Positions 19,808 to 32,185 of a stretch of DNA of 51,371 nt are shown here, one piece after another. A program made the translations under genes and the position numbers. This DNA comes from Pseudovibrio sp. JCM 19062 (GTDB lineage: Bacteria > Pseudomonadota > Alphaproteobacteria > Rhizobiales > Stappiaceae). Within the stretch, counting starts at the first letter, position 1, and every line of letters starts with the position of its first letter. Location of the stretch: NCBI GenBank assembly GCA_001310715.1, contig BAXV01000025.1:1-51371 (forward strand). The letters run 5' to 3'. A model generated the notes under the pieces. It saw only the letters and a list, made by a program, of their open reading frames with translations, made no database searches and was not told the origin of the DNA.

Positions 19808-20539
19808 TTAGAAGCTACCGAGACATGCGGGTTGGTGTTCCCCTGAACTTGCAGGATGCGTGCATCTCGCAGCTGCTCTTCTTCAGAGACAGGATCATCC
19901 ACCATCACTGGGTGAACATCTCCACCTCAGCTTCAGTCAGCGGCATCCCATAGGTGGACTGCATGTATAGATAGGTCCGCGCAATGTCCCCACGGGTTTC
20001 CGCCATGGGCTCAACAACCTTCCGGCTGCTGTCAATTTCAAAGTCACAAGCACCATAAGTGCGGTCTTCGCCGGAAATCACGGCCATGCGATAGTTGGAG
20101 CGGTCGCCGTTCAGCTCACCAACGGCGGGCACCAGATTATGAAGATCAGCTTCCATAAGTTTAAATTCCGGATCAACCTTGGAACAACACCGACGGCCTT
20201 ATACGATTTGCCCGACTTTGTGGTGCAGGCATCGTCGCCTTCCGTCCAGCAGGCCCGCGTTTTGCCAAACCGTGAAGCTGGAACAACGTGTTCCCACTCA
20301 ATCCGCTGGCCCCGTTTGGCATTCTTGCGTGGTTCGTATCCGCAACTCTCCGCATCCACCTGCTTTTCTCCATTATAGGAGCAGCCACAATAGAAGCTCT
20401 CGCGATACTCTTCAGACGGATAAATGTGCTTCTCCAACAGGCGCTTGGCCTGAGAAAAGCTGGTTGGCGGGGCAGCAAAGGCCGCTACGGCCCAAAAACA
20501 GGTCAGAAGGGCAGTGGAAACTACGATTAATTTGCGCAT
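19808..20539 (-). CDS. Endonuclease I (EndA) family secreted nuclease (two or three frameshifts)
   Basis: Secreted DNase of the EndA/DNase I family. M-R-K-L-I-V-V-S-T-A-L-L starts a signal peptide with cleavage after A-F-A-A. The Y-C-G-C-S-Y segment, E-W-E-H-V-V-P-A-S near residue 80 with the catalytic His, M-E-A-D-L-H-N-L-V-P-A-V-G-E-L-N-G-D-R-S-N near 130 and F-E-I-D-x-x-R-K-V-V-E-P near 165 are family marks. A lost G near 20206 (restoring K-G-R-R-C-C-S-K-V-D-P) and a lost G near 19915 (restoring T-Q-W-M-V-D-D-P) break the frame. The 3' end is uncertain: stop at 19808 needs one more shift, otherwise the frame continues to 19693. ATG 20539 precedes the signal peptide. Confidence 0.85.
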
Positions 20540-20793
20540 GAAGAGGTCTTTCAAGGTCACCATCAGAAGCTGATCAAGGAGAGTTAAAATTCTCCTGCCA
20601 ACACTGTTTGACGCGGTGGATACAGGTTTGTGCGCCGCCACTCTGCCGAATGAATGGGTGCGAACCTTGCCAAGAGGAAAGAGGGGAGGAAAACACCACT
20701 AAGCGAAAAATGCAGATGGGCAGGCTTTGCTTATGGCCACTTTCGGAAAATACTAGGTCTCTCTTATTTTGAACAGCGAGTAGTGGAACCTAA

Positions 20794-21425
20794 GTGGCGC
20801 AATACAAAGAATTTTTGCAGACGGTGATTTCAGAGAACAGCTTGGCAACGCTTCCGCAGCTCTATCACCACGTGCGCAACATCCCATACGGTCGACAGGG
20901 AACCGTGACCCAAGGATTGTCTATACGAGTAATGTAGGATCGTGCTCGGGGAAACATATCTTGCTGAGAGACTTGCTCCGCACAGCCGGATATGAGGCGG
21001 AGATCATCACCATGTTCACGTACTTCAACGAAAGCACGCCAATCCATGACAGCTTTCCTGAAGAACTCAAAACAATCGCAACCCATGAACGGGTTCCGGA
21101 TTTTCACCACTATGTGCGGGTGTTTGAACAAGAAGCTTGGATGAACCTGGATGCGACGTGGCACGACGCTCTTTCAAGGTTCGGTTTCAGGGTGAACCAT
21201 GGTTGGGACGGCTCTACCCATACCAAGCTTGCTTCGGTTGCCGAGCGAGAATATCGCAATACAGAAAACATGATTGATCTGAAAGCAGACCTTGTCGCCA
21301 GCCTCCCAAAAGAGCAGCAAGAATTGCGCAAAAAGTACTTCAAACTGGTGACGGAATGGATTGCTGCAAACTGCTGGTCCAAACCCCAATCGGCCAATAC
21401 TGTGAGTTGTTCGGGCGTCGCTTGA
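20794..21425 (+). CDS. Transglutaminase-like cysteine protease-fold protein (one frameshift)
   Basis: About 210 residues with a transglutaminase-like catalytic triad in the right order: Cys in V-G-S-C-S-G-K-H, His in F-H-H-Y-V-R-V, and Asp in M-N-L-D-A-T-W-H-D. This matches the TGM core fold, whose bacterial members are mostly proteases or peptide-processing enzymes. A stop codon lies directly before GTG 20794, which fixes the earliest start; no strong ribosome binding site is seen. A C missing near 20910 splits the frame (repaired: Q-G-T-R-D-P-R-I-V-Y-T-S-N). No signal peptide. Substrate unknown; the next gene on the strand is a P-loop kinase-like protein. Confidence 0.72.
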
Positions 21426-21511
21426 GATAAAGCTAGCTAATGGCAGAACAAATGGGGTTCAATTCAGTCGAGGTTAAATTGTGATCTTGAACGGCTGTAT
21501 AGGATTTCAAA

Positions 21512-22069
21512 ATGAAGTTGATTATTTTGATTGGGCCGCCTGCAGTAGGTAAAATGACAATAGGTCAGGAGCTGGAAAAGCTCTCGGGCTACAAGCTCTT
21601 TCACAACCACGTAACTATCGAAATGGTTGTACCATTCTTCAGCTATGGCACGCCCGAAGGCCGAAAATTGGTTCAAAGACTGCGAGAAGAATTCTTCGAG
21701 GCGTTTTCCGAGAGCAGTGAGGCTGGATACATTTTTACATACGTTTGGGCGTTCGGAGAAGCAGGTGAGCGCGAGTATGTTGAAAGCATTTCGAGCAAGT
21801 TTGAACAAAAAGGCCATGAGGTTTATTGGATCGAGCTGGAGGCCGATCTCGATGAGAGGCTCAATAGAAATCGGACCGCGAATAGATTGAAGCACAAGCC
21901 TACGAAACGTGACATCGCGTTGTCCGAGAAAATGTTGCTAGAAAACGAACAGAAATATCGCCTTAATTCACACATTGGGGAGATCGAAAAGCCGAACTAC
22001 CTCCGCATCAATAATACCGACTTATCGGAGTTGGATGTCGCTCAAAAAATCTGGAAGTACGTAAATTAG
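21512..22069 (+). CDS. P-loop NTPase / small-molecule kinase-like protein
   Basis: Intact 185-residue protein with an N-terminal strand and Walker A loop G8-P-P-A-V-G-K14-M-T, then a helix, as in shikimate/gluconate kinase-like and AAA_33 proteins. Later features are F-H-N-H-V-T near 30, an acidic L-E-A-D-L-D-E-R-L near 105 and a basic, lid-like N-R-N-R-T-A-N-R-L-K-H-K-P-T near 118. Substrate not identified. The codon use is more AT-rich than in the surrounding housekeeping genes, which together with its isolated position hints at transfer. Confidence 0.72.
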   Translation: MKLIILIGPPAVGKMTIGQELEKLSGYKLFHNHVTIEMVVPFFSYGTPEGRKLVQRLREEFFEAFSESSEAGYIFTYVWAFGEAGEREYVESISSKFEQKGHEVYWIELEADLDERLNRNRTANRLKHKPTKRDIALSEKMLLENEQKYRLNSHIGEIEKPNYLRINNTDLSELDVAQKIWKYVN

Positions 22070-22163
22070 TTTCTGTCGGCTGGGGACCAGTATTATTCAG
22101 AATGAGGCTGTACTGCTCGGCACCCAAAGCGCCTAAAGCCTGCTCTGACCGCTTACCCAGATC

Positions 22164-22652
22164 CTAGGACCGCAAGCGCTCTGCCAATTCTTGAATCTGG
22201 TGCTGGGCGTAGACCTCTATGCCATTCTTGCGAAGATCAGCAGCCACCACGCCCATGCCGGGACGTTTCTGTCCGTCATGATTACCGCTGTAGATGAAGG
22301 TGCTGCCACAAGAAGGGCTCCCATCAGTCAGCAGCGCAAAACGACAACCAGCATCAAGTGCCGTTTTCACGGCCAGACTCGCACCAAGACAAAACTGCTC
22401 GGTCACATCCTGTCCAGTGTCTTCAATGATGCGGCCTTTTCCTGCAAGAACGTCGGTGCCTAACCGGCCTTCTTCGATCTCTGCCGGAGGGCGAGGTGTC
22501 GGAAAACCTGCAGCAACCTCAGGGCAAAGAGGCACCAGAACGCCTGCTTCCTGCCATTCAGCAAGAATGCTGCTTTGCAGGTTCAGGCCACTGCCGTTGT
22601 ATCGAACAGGTTCGCCCAGCAAGCAGGCACTTATCAAAATTTTATCAGGCAT
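22164..22652 (-). CDS. DUF523 family protein (YbbK-like)
   Basis: Intact 162-residue cytoplasmic protein. The N-terminus K-I-L-I-S-A-C-L-L-G-E-P-V-R-Y-N-G, the central C-P-E-V-A-A-G-F-P-T-P-R-P-P-A-E-I, and L-L-T-D-G-S-P-S-C-G-S are the hallmark motifs of DUF523. Three conserved cysteines suggest metal or cluster binding, but no activity is established for most members. It is not linked to an operon partner here. Confidence 0.9.
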   Translation of the reverse strand: MPDKILISACLLGEPVRYNGSGLNLQSSILAEWQEAGVLVPLCPEVAAGFPTPRPPAEIEEGRLGTDVLAGKGRIIEDTGQDVTEQFCLGASLAVKTALDAGCRFALLTDGSPSCGSTFIYSGNHDGQKRPGMGVVAADLRKNGIEVYAQHQIQELAERLRS

Positions 22653-22962
22653 AATATCTGGCGCTTAACATCCATGGTGGAAGATACGATCAGCTTTTGA
22701 AAAAAGGGCCGCGCTGAAAGGTTTCATGTGCTGAAGGCCTTTGGGTCAACGTATGGTGACAGAGCCTTTGTGTTTTAGACAATCAGCCGCATGCCACGCA
22801 AGACTGAAAAAGTTTGCAACACCACCACCTTGCCAAGGCTTGATCGGGGTTTGACAGGGCCAAGTCAACTTGTATGGTTTGTCATCCAGCAGAGTCCGTT
22901 CTTTTTTTTGAATAACCCCAGCCAGTTTCTGAGCTGCGCGTATAATCAGGTAAGGACACAAC
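22653..22962. other. Intergenic region with a sigma70-like promoter
   Basis: No convincing gene in this 310-bp gap. It carries a promoter candidate for the DoxX gene, listed separately, and a T run near 22910. Open frames on the minus strand here overlap the DoxX gene antisense and show no family motifs. Confidence 0.5.
22851..22878 (+). promoter_or_regulatory. Sigma70-like promoter upstream of the DoxX gene
   Basis: TTGACA at 22851-22856 and TATGGT at 22873-22878 are separated by 16 bp, a near-consensus housekeeping promoter 85 bp before the GTG at 22963. Confidence 0.55.
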
Positions 22963-23442
22963 GTGAAGCCTATTTTCTCCGACAAATACGAGGCCACGGC
23001 TTGCGCCAGCGCCACCATATTTATTCGCCTGGCAGTTGGCCTGACGGTTTTCTTTCCAGAAGGGCTACAGAAGCTGCTGTTCGCCGACATTCTCGGGGCC
23101 GGACGTTTTGCCAGAATCGGCATTCCCTTTCCGGAGTTTTTCGGCCCCTTTGTGGGAGTATTTGAAATCCTGTGTGGTTTGATGATCATTTTCGGGGTCT
23201 TCACACGCTTGGCGGTTATCCCACTGATTATCACTATGTGCGTTGCACTGCTGTCCACCAAACTACCAATACTGTTAGGGCACGATTGGTGGATTTTTCA
23301 CGTACCCGAAATGGATCGATACGGTTTTTGGAGTGCACAGCACGAGGCCAGAGCGGATCTGACGATGTTGCTGAGCCTTGTATTTCTCTTTTTCGCCGGC
23401 AGCGGACGCTGGTCATTCGATCACTGGCTGTCGGCCCGCTAA
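22963..23442 (+). CDS. DoxX family membrane protein
   Basis: Intact 159-residue inner-membrane protein with four hydrophobic helices (about 14-32, 55-75, 83-100 and 128-146). The order R-L-A-V-G-L-T-V-F-F-P-E-G, then G-V-F-E-I-L-C-G-L-M-I-I-F-G and A-R-A-D-L-T-M-L-L matches DoxX proteins, which are linked to respiratory or thiol redox systems but often of unknown role. GTG 22963 has AAGGA seven bases upstream. It appears monocistronic, with its own promoter upstream. Confidence 0.88.
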   Translation: MKPIFSDKYEATACASATIFIRLAVGLTVFFPEGLQKLLFADILGAGRFARIGIPFPEFFGPFVGVFEILCGLMIIFGVFTRLAVIPLIITMCVALLSTKLPILLGHDWWIFHVPEMDRYGFWSAQHEARADLTMLLSLVFLFFAGSGRWSFDHWLSAR

Positions 23443-23532
23443 GCAGATCACTAGGGGCCTTGCATGGTATTGCTGAGTTGATTGATTTTGGTTACGTCGC
23501 TCCGATGAAGATACCTAATTCATTTGTCCATA

Positions 23533-23562
23533 TAAAAAGCGCAGACCGATAGGCCTGCGCTT
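23533..23562 (-). terminator. Rho-independent terminator of the fsa gene
   Basis: Read on the minus strand, AAGCGCAG pairs with CTGCGCTT, with an inner CC-GG pair, and the stem runs into TTTTTATA. It lies 28 bp downstream of the fsa stop. Confidence 0.85.
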
Positions 23563-23589
23563 GGTGTCTTCACAAGATGTGAAATGAGC

Positions 23590-24242
23590 TTAAACGATGC
23601 TCTGGCCGGTTGCTGCCCAGTCCTTCATGAATGCTTCCAGACCTTTGTCGGTCAGTGGGTGCTTCACGAGGCCCTTCAGAGTGGAAGGTGGAATGGTTGC
23701 AACATCAGCGCCGATAAGAGCACAGTCTTTCACGTGGTTTGCACTACGGATAGAAGCTGCAAGAATTTCGGTGTTGAAGCCGTAGTTGTCATAGATCTGA
23801 CGGATTTCAGCAATCAGGTCGAGACTTCAATGTTGATGTCGTCCAGACGGCCGATGAATGGAGAGATGAAGGTCGCGCCAGCTTTTGCAGCCAGAAGAGC
23901 CTGGTTTGCAGAGAAGCAAAGGGTCACGTTGGTCTGTACGCCTTTGTTAGCCAGTACGCGGCAAGCCTTCAGGCCTTCCAGTGTCAGTGGCAGCTTGATG
24001 CAGATGTTGTCTGCAATCGCGATCAGCTCTTCAGCTTCTTTCAGCATGCCTTCAGCGTCAGTCGCGACAACTTCAGCAGAAACCGGACCATCCACAAGCT
24101 CGCAGATCTCTGCGATGACTTCTTTCATAGGACGACCGGATTTCATGATAAGAGATGGGTTGGTGGTAACACCGTCGAGAAGACCGGTTGCAGCCAGCTC
24201 TTTAATGTCGTTGGTGTCAGCTGTATCAACGAAGAATTTCAT
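23590..24242 (-). CDS. fsa: Fructose-6-phosphate aldolase-type transaldolase (one frameshift)
   Basis: Short transaldolase-family enzyme of about 217 residues, the FSA/TalC type rather than the 320-residue TalB type. The N-terminus [10 protein letters not shown] and G-V-T-T-N-P-S-L-I are diagnostic, and the Schiff-base Lys is K83 in C-I-K-L-P-L-T. The C-terminal half ([25 protein letters not shown]) follows after a lost C near 23820. Members act as fructose-6-phosphate aldolase or as transaldolase; sequence alone does not settle which. Divergent from priA, with its own terminator downstream. Confidence 0.92.
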
Positions 24243-24360
24243 GCCAGAAAGGCTCCTGATTTCAAAGCAGCCTCTCTTTATATACTGGAGGCCTTGGGGT
24301 GAATTTGGGTATGTGTTTAGCGCAGAGTGCATGGAAACAACAAGAGTAAAACCCGCTAAA

Positions 24361-24407
24361 GCGTATTCCCGAAAAGCCTCTTTGAGTTTTAGGATAAGAA
24401 GACGCGG
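24361..24407. repeat. Dispersed palindromic repeat, degenerate copy
   Basis: Begins GCGTATTCCCGAAAA and ends AAGACGCG around a divergent centre. It matches the two better copies at 31830 and 35563 in outer and inner arms. It lies between the divergent fsa and priA genes. Confidence 0.5.
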
Positions 24408-24419
24408 CAAAACCAGCAA

Positions 24420-26654
24420 ATGCCCAACAAGGAAACGAGTTTCGTGAGTCAGCAGGACGAGTTTTTTGGCAGCCAGCAATTGTGCGAACCAGAGGTAATT
24501 GTGCCTGTGCTGGTCCCCGTCGCAGTTGCAGGAGCCTATTCTTATAAGGTGCCAGCTGACATGGATGTGCGCCCCGGTTCCATCGTGCGCGTGCCACTTG
24601 GCCCGCGTGAGGTGATCGGTGCTGTTTGGGATGGAGAACCGGACAGCAAGGTTAACCCCAAGAGGCTGAAGAGCATCCTGCACGTATATGACACGCCTCC
24701 AATTGCTGAAGATCTTAGGAAATACATCGACTGGGTTGCCGCGTGGACGCTGGGTGCGCCGGGCATGGTCTTGCGCATGGTGCTGCGCTCGGAAGAAGCG
24801 TTGGAGCCGGAAGCGCTTCTGTCAGGCGTTCGCTATATAGATGGCATGCAGCCGGACCGGATGACGCCGCCCGCGCGAAGGTCATGGAGCTGGTCGAAAA
24901 CGGCATGGCATGGACGCGCGCTGGCTTGGCAGGCGCAGCTGGTGTTAGTTCCTCGGTGATCGACGGTCTTAAAAAGCAGGGCGTGCTCGAAGAAGCCATG
25001 CTCTCGGCCACCCCGCCATTGCCCGATCCAGACCCCACACTCCCCGGCAGAAAGCTGACCGACCTTCAGCAAGGCGCAGCGAATCAGTTGTGCGAGGCCA
25101 TCGGAAAAGGCTTCAAGGCCTTCCTTATTGATGGGGTGACAGGCTCAGGAAAGACCGAAGTATATTTCGAAGCAGTCGCCGAAGCGCTTAAAAATGATGA
25201 GCAGGCGCTTGTTCTGATCCCTGAAATCGCGCTCACCAACCAGTTTTTGGAGCGGTTTGAGCAGCGATTTGGCGTCAGACCAGCCGAATGGCACTCGCAA
25301 GTGCCCCCAAAACGACGCGCAAGAACATGGCGCGGTGTCGCAAACGGCGAAGTGAAGGTGGTTGTTGGTGCACGTTCCGCACTTTTCCTTCCTTTTCACA
25401 GGCTCGGTTTGTTGGTCGTGGATGAAGAGCATGACACAGCCTACAAACAAGATGACCGCGTTCCTTATAATGCTAGGGATATGGCCGTTGTTCGGGGGCA
25501 TATCTCCGGTTTCCCCGTGGTCCTTGCCAGTGCAACACCATCTGTGGAAAGTCAGGTAAACGCCAAGCTGGGCCGATACACCAAAATCGTCCTCCCGGTG
25601 CGTGCATCCGGGGCCGAAATGCCGACCATTCGAGGCATCGATATGCGCTGCGATGGCCCCGAACGTGGCAAGTGGCTGGCCCCCGCATTGATCAATGAAA
25701 TTCAGCAAACACTGACCAATGGCAACCAGGTTTTGCTGTTTCTGAACCGTAGGGGCTATGCCCCACTGACCCTGTGCAGAACCTGCGGCCATCGGTTCCA
25801 TTGTGAAAACTGCTCAGCGTGGCTTGTCGAGCACAGGTTTAAGGGCAAACTGGTATGTCACCACTGCGGCTATTCACAGCCGGTTCCTGACAAATGCCCA
25901 GAGTGTAACAACGCCGATTCCCTTGTCCCTTGCGGGCCGGGCGTGGAGCGGATTGCCGAAGATGTCTCCGCGTTATTCCCCGAAGCCGCGTGCTCGTACT
26001 CTCCTCTGATATGCCCGGCGGAACTGAGCGCATAAACCGCGAAATGAAGCTGGTTGAAGAGGGGCAAGTCGACATTGTCATCGGCACGCAGCTGGTCGCA
26101 AAAGGGCATAACTTCCCCTTAATGACCTTGGTTGGAGTGGTTGATGCCGATTTGGGCCTTGCAAACGGTGACCCAAGGGCAGCAGAGCGCACTTTCCAGC
26201 TTCTGGCTCAGGTCACAGGCCGTGCTGGCCGCATCCACGGAAAAGGCAAAGGCCTGCTGCAAACCTATAACCGGAGCAGCCAGTCATCAGAGCGCTGCTC
26301 TCGGGAAATGCCGAGGAATTCTACGCTGCGGAAATCGAGTCTCGTGAAAACGCCGGATTACCGCCATTCGGACGGCTCGCAGCACTGATTATTTCGGGCC
26401 CCGACAGATCTCTCACCGAAAAATTTTCGAAAGTTTTGGCAGTAAATAGTCCTAGTTCGGACGGCGTTCGCATACTGGGTCCGGCAGAGGCTGCAATGGC
26501 CCTCGTGAGGGGTAGATATCGCTTCCGTTTGCTGGCAATTGCCCCCCGAACTGTTGATTTACAAGGCTTTCTGAGAAACTGGTTGTCGGCCATGCCAAAG
26601 GCTACTGGCGGTATCAGAGTACAAGTTGATGTTGACCCCCAAAGTTTCATGTAG
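24420..26654 (+). CDS. priA: Primosomal protein N' (replication restart helicase PriA) (three frameshifts)
   Basis: DNA helicase that reloads the replisome at collapsed forks, about 745 residues. In order: N-terminal 3'-end-binding domain ([13 protein letters not shown]), helicase Walker [12 protein letters not shown] near 240, D-E-E-H motif in V-V-D-E-E-H-D near 335, zinc-binding cysteines ([13 protein letters not shown] and C-H-H-C-G-Y, C-P-E-C) near 455-500, then [11 protein letters not shown] and a C-terminal domain. Shifts lie near 24875, 25990 (repaired F-P-E-A-R-V-L-V-L) and 26271 (repaired T-Y-N-P-E-Q-P-V-I). GTG 24444, with AAGGA upstream, is an alternative start. Confidence 0.95.
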
Positions 26655-26868
26655 CGTCAGGTAGAAAAATTGGCAGCGGAATGTATGCGTTACAATACCT
26701 ACGCCATGTTGCAAGGTGTTCAAGCGTGTGCTATGCGAAGCGCGGCTTTATCGGCACAGTTATCTCAGATTGTGCCATTCAAATTGAATTAGACGCGACT
26801 TATCAAGGATTTGGATTTCCGGCGAGCCAGCCGCCAGAATCTTGTATGCGCGGGAGAGCACGGATCCA

Positions 26869-27428
26869 GTGACTGACAACGTATCTCTCATTTCGGGCGT
26901 GGCCTTGCGTTATGCTTCTGCGCTGTTGGACCTTGCTGAAGAGCAGGGTGCGACGGCAGAAGTGGAGAAGGGTCTCGACCAGTTTGAAACACTCTTAAGC
27001 GAGAGTGCTGATCTTGATCGTCTTATCAAGAGCCCCGTTTTTAGTGCAGACGTCCAAGTAAAGGCGGTCTCTGCTATTTTGGAAAAGGCCGGAATTTCCG
27101 GCCTGACCGCAAATTTCGTGAAGTTGGTTGCCAAAAACAGGCGCCTCTTCGCAGTTCCAGGCATGATCCAGGGTTTCCGTGCGCAGCTCGCTGCAAAACG
27201 TGGAGAAGTTACTGCTCAAGTAACCTCTGCAACGGAACTGACTGCTGAGCATGTCGCTGCTCTTCAAGAAGCACTCAACGCTTCTACGGGCAAGAACGTC
27301 AAAATTGTAGTGAAGGTAGACTCATCCATTCTAGGTGGTCTGATCGTGAAGATCGGCAGCCGGATGATTGATACGTCACTGCGTACCAAGCTTAACTCTC
27401 TTAAGTTCGCGATGAAAGAGGTCGGCTG

Positions 27429-27429
<1 letters not shown>
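26869..27429 (+). CDS. atpH: ATP synthase F1 delta subunit
   Basis: Stalk subunit linking F1 to the peripheral b stalk, 186 residues, intact. The N-terminus [17 protein letters not shown] is typical, as is the C-terminal [23 protein letters not shown] 26869 (T-D-N-V-S-L) is preferred over the upstream frame because homologues begin just before S-x-L-I-S-G. Its TGA overlaps the atpA ATG by one base. The 214 bp upstream of the gene should hold the operon promoter; no perfect promoter stands out. F0 genes are not in this cluster, as is usual in alphaproteobacteria. Confidence 0.95.
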
Positions 27430-28958
<1,529 letters not shown>

Positions 28959-28991
28959 TTCGAAGCAACGGGATAAGGAACGAGAGCGCCC

Positions 28992-29879
28992 ATGGCGAGC
29001 CTCAAGGACCTAAAAAACCGCATCGCTTCGGTCAAAGCGACGCAGAAAATCACCAAGGCCATGAAAATGGTGGCCGCGGCGAAACTGCGTCGTGCCCAGG
29101 ATGCTGCAGAAGCTAGTCGTCCCTATGCGGATCGCATGGGGAACGTACTTAGCAATCTTGCAGCTGGGTTCGAAGGTCGAGATGATGCGCCGAAGCTGAT
29201 GACGGGTAACGGACGGGATCAGACACATCTGCTCCTCGTCTGCACTGCAGAGCGTGGTCTCTGCGGTGGTTTCAACTCGTCAATCGCACGTCTGGCACGT
29301 GAACACGCTGATCAACTTCTCGCCGAAGGTAAGACGGTCAAGATCGTCACCGTTGGTAAGAAGGGCTATGATGCCCTGAAGCGTGGCTACAACCAGCACA
29401 TTGTAGAGAATATCGAACTGCGCGGTCTGAAATCGATCGGGTACGGTGACGTCAAGCACATCGCTGACCTCGTCATGGAAATGTTCCATGAGGAAAAATT
29501 CGATGTCTGCACACTGTTCTACGCGCAATTCCAATCGGTAATCAGTCAGGTTCCGACCGCAAAACAGCTTATTCCAGCTCAATTTGAGGCTGCGGAAGAA
29601 GCTGCAGACGGTTCCTCTGGGGATGCACTTTACGAATACGAGCCGGGTGAACAGGAGATCCTTGAGACTCTCTTGCCACGCAACATCGGTATTCAGATCT
29701 TTAGCGCAATCCTTGAAAACGGTGCCTCCGAGCAGGGCGCGCGTATGGCCGCAATGGACAACGCAACGCGCAACGCCGGCGAGATGATCGACAAACTGAC
29801 AACGACGTACAACCGTCAGCGTCAGGCACAGATCACGACGGAACTGATTGAAATTATTGCGGGCGCGGAAGCGCTCTGA
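28992..29879 (+). CDS. atpG: ATP synthase F1 gamma subunit
   Basis: Intact 295-residue rotor shaft. N-terminal coiled-coil helix ([25 protein letters not shown]) and C-terminal helix ([22 protein letters not shown]) form the central shaft; G-L-C-G-G-F-N lies near 95. About 33 bp after atpA and 24 bp before atpD, in operon order H-A-G-D-C. Confidence 0.97.
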   Translation: MASLKDLKNRIASVKATQKITKAMKMVAAAKLRRAQDAAEASRPYADRMGNVLSNLAAGFEGRDDAPKLMTGNGRDQTHLLLVCTAERGLCGGFNSSIARLAREHADQLLAEGKTVKIVTVGKKGYDALKRGYNQHIVENIELRGLKSIGYGDVKHIADLVMEMFHEEKFDVCTLFYAQFQSVISQVPTAKQLIPAQFEAAEEAADGSSGDALYEYEPGEQEILETLLPRNIGIQIFSAILENGASEQGARMAAMDNATRNAGEMIDKLTTTYNRQRQAQITTELIEIIAGAEAL

Positions 29880-29903
29880 CCGAGTTGAACGAGGATTTAA
29901 GTG

Positions 29904-31325
<1,422 letters not shown>

Positions 31326-31406
31326 TCTCGGTTCTTTTGAACCGGTGACTTCTATGGGTGACGCGTAACCCGCGTCACTCACAGAAACGGATAGAGGATG
31401 AGCTAA

Positions 31407-31813
31407 ATGGCTGAAGCATTTCAGTTTGAGCTGGTATCTCCAGAGCGCTTCTGCTCTCAGCCAGGGTTACTGATGTAACCGTACCTGGTTCAGAAGGTGA
31501 GTTTGGTGTTGGCGCTGGTCACTCGCCGTTCTTGTCAACCATGCGTCCGGGTGTTGTAAAAGCGCTCAGCGAAGATGGTTCCAAGCACGAATACTTCGTG
31601 CGGGGTGGTTTTGCTGACGTTTCCACGTCTGGCATGACTGTTCTGGCGGAACAGGCGATCCCGATGGCCGATATCGATGCAGGTTATATCGCACAGCAGA
31701 TTCAAGATGCGAGTGAAGATGTAGCCGATGCAAAGAGTGAAGATGCACGTCAGGCAGCACGACTGGTACTTTCCCAGCTCACAGAGCTGCAGGAAGCTAT
31801 CAAAGCGTCCTGA
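31407..31813 (+). CDS. atpC: ATP synthase F1 epsilon subunit (one frameshift)
   Basis: Regulatory subunit of F1, about 135 residues. M-A-E-A-F-Q-F-E-L-V-S-P-E-R starts the beta-sandwich; G-E-F-G-V-G-A-G-H-S-P-F and L-R-P-G-V-V-like segments follow, then an Ala-rich C-terminal helical region. A C missing near 31448 breaks the frame (repaired E-R-L-L-L-S-A-R-V-T-D-V). Last gene of the operon, followed by a dispersed repeat and a terminator. Confidence 0.95.
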
Positions 31814-31829
31814 TTGCACTTCCATGCTA

Positions 31830-31877
31830 TAGCGCATCTCCGAAAAGTGGTTTCCGGTTTTCGGATCAAGATACGCG
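31830..31877. repeat. Dispersed palindromic repeat downstream of atpC
   Basis: Arms CCGAAAA and TTTTCGG flank a GTGGTTTCCGG centre, with outer arms AGCGCATCT and AGATACGCG. Same family as 35563-35604 and 24361-24407; all three are intergenic. Confidence 0.65.
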
Positions 31878-31895
31878 GGAAGCAAAAGAACAACA

Positions 31896-31923
31896 AAAGC
31901 CTCGGCAATGCCGGGGCTTTTTT
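31896..31923 (+). terminator. Rho-independent terminator of the atp operon
   Basis: AAAGCC-T-CGGC pairs with GCCG-G-GGCTTT around an AAT loop and is followed by a T run. A nearly identical hairpin recurs at 32082, after the candidate RNA. Confidence 0.9.
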
Positions 31924-31929
31924 GTATTT

Positions 31930-32064
31930 GTAGTCCGTATCTTGAACCGAAGGGAGGTGCCTTGTCTCGGCGGAGACCTGTTTATGCAGCAGGAACGGGA
32001 GACGCCCTGAAGACGCTCCAAGAGGTCGGGGGAGGGTGATTTGCCCGCACCGTAACCGGCCTAC
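31930..32064. ncRNA. Candidate structured small RNA between two similar terminators
   Basis: A 135-base GC-rich, non-coding stretch whose ends pair (GTAG-x-CCG at 31930-31937 with CGG-x-CTAC at 32057-32064). Inside are a perfect GTCTC/GAGAC tetraloop hairpin (31964-31977) and a CCTG/CAGG hairpin (31977-31993). Terminator-like hairpins lie on both sides, usable on either strand, so the direction is open. On the plus strand there is little room for a promoter after the atp terminator; on the minus strand it follows the small gene at 32186. I do not recognise SRP, 6S, tmRNA or RNase P motifs. Existence and strand are inference. Confidence 0.4.
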
Positions 32065-32081
32065 AGCTCCTACCAAAAACA

Positions 32082-32106
32082 AAAGCCGCGGCAAGGCCGG
32101 GGCTTT
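32082..32106. terminator. Second copy of the terminator hairpin
   Basis: AAAGCC-G-CGGC pairs with GCCG-G-GGCTTT around AAG. On the minus strand the stem is followed by TTTTGTTTTTGG, so it can terminate the small minus-strand gene at 32186; on the plus strand it would follow the candidate RNA but has only three T residues. Confidence 0.65.
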
Positions 32107-32185
32107 ATAAAACTGCACAGCAGAAGGCTCTGTGATTTACCTGGATGAGTAAATAAGCACAGGGAGTGGAAAACAGCCCACTTGG

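Noticed and set aside
26681..26872. Small open frame between priA and atpH
   Set aside because: Lies in the expected atp promoter region, runs into atpH in the same frame region without a conserved motif, and atpH homologues start later.
31930..32064. SRP RNA or 6S RNA
   Set aside because: The SRP tetraloop domain (GGAAG with AGCAG) and the closing regions of 6S RNA were not found on either strand; kept only as an unassigned candidate.
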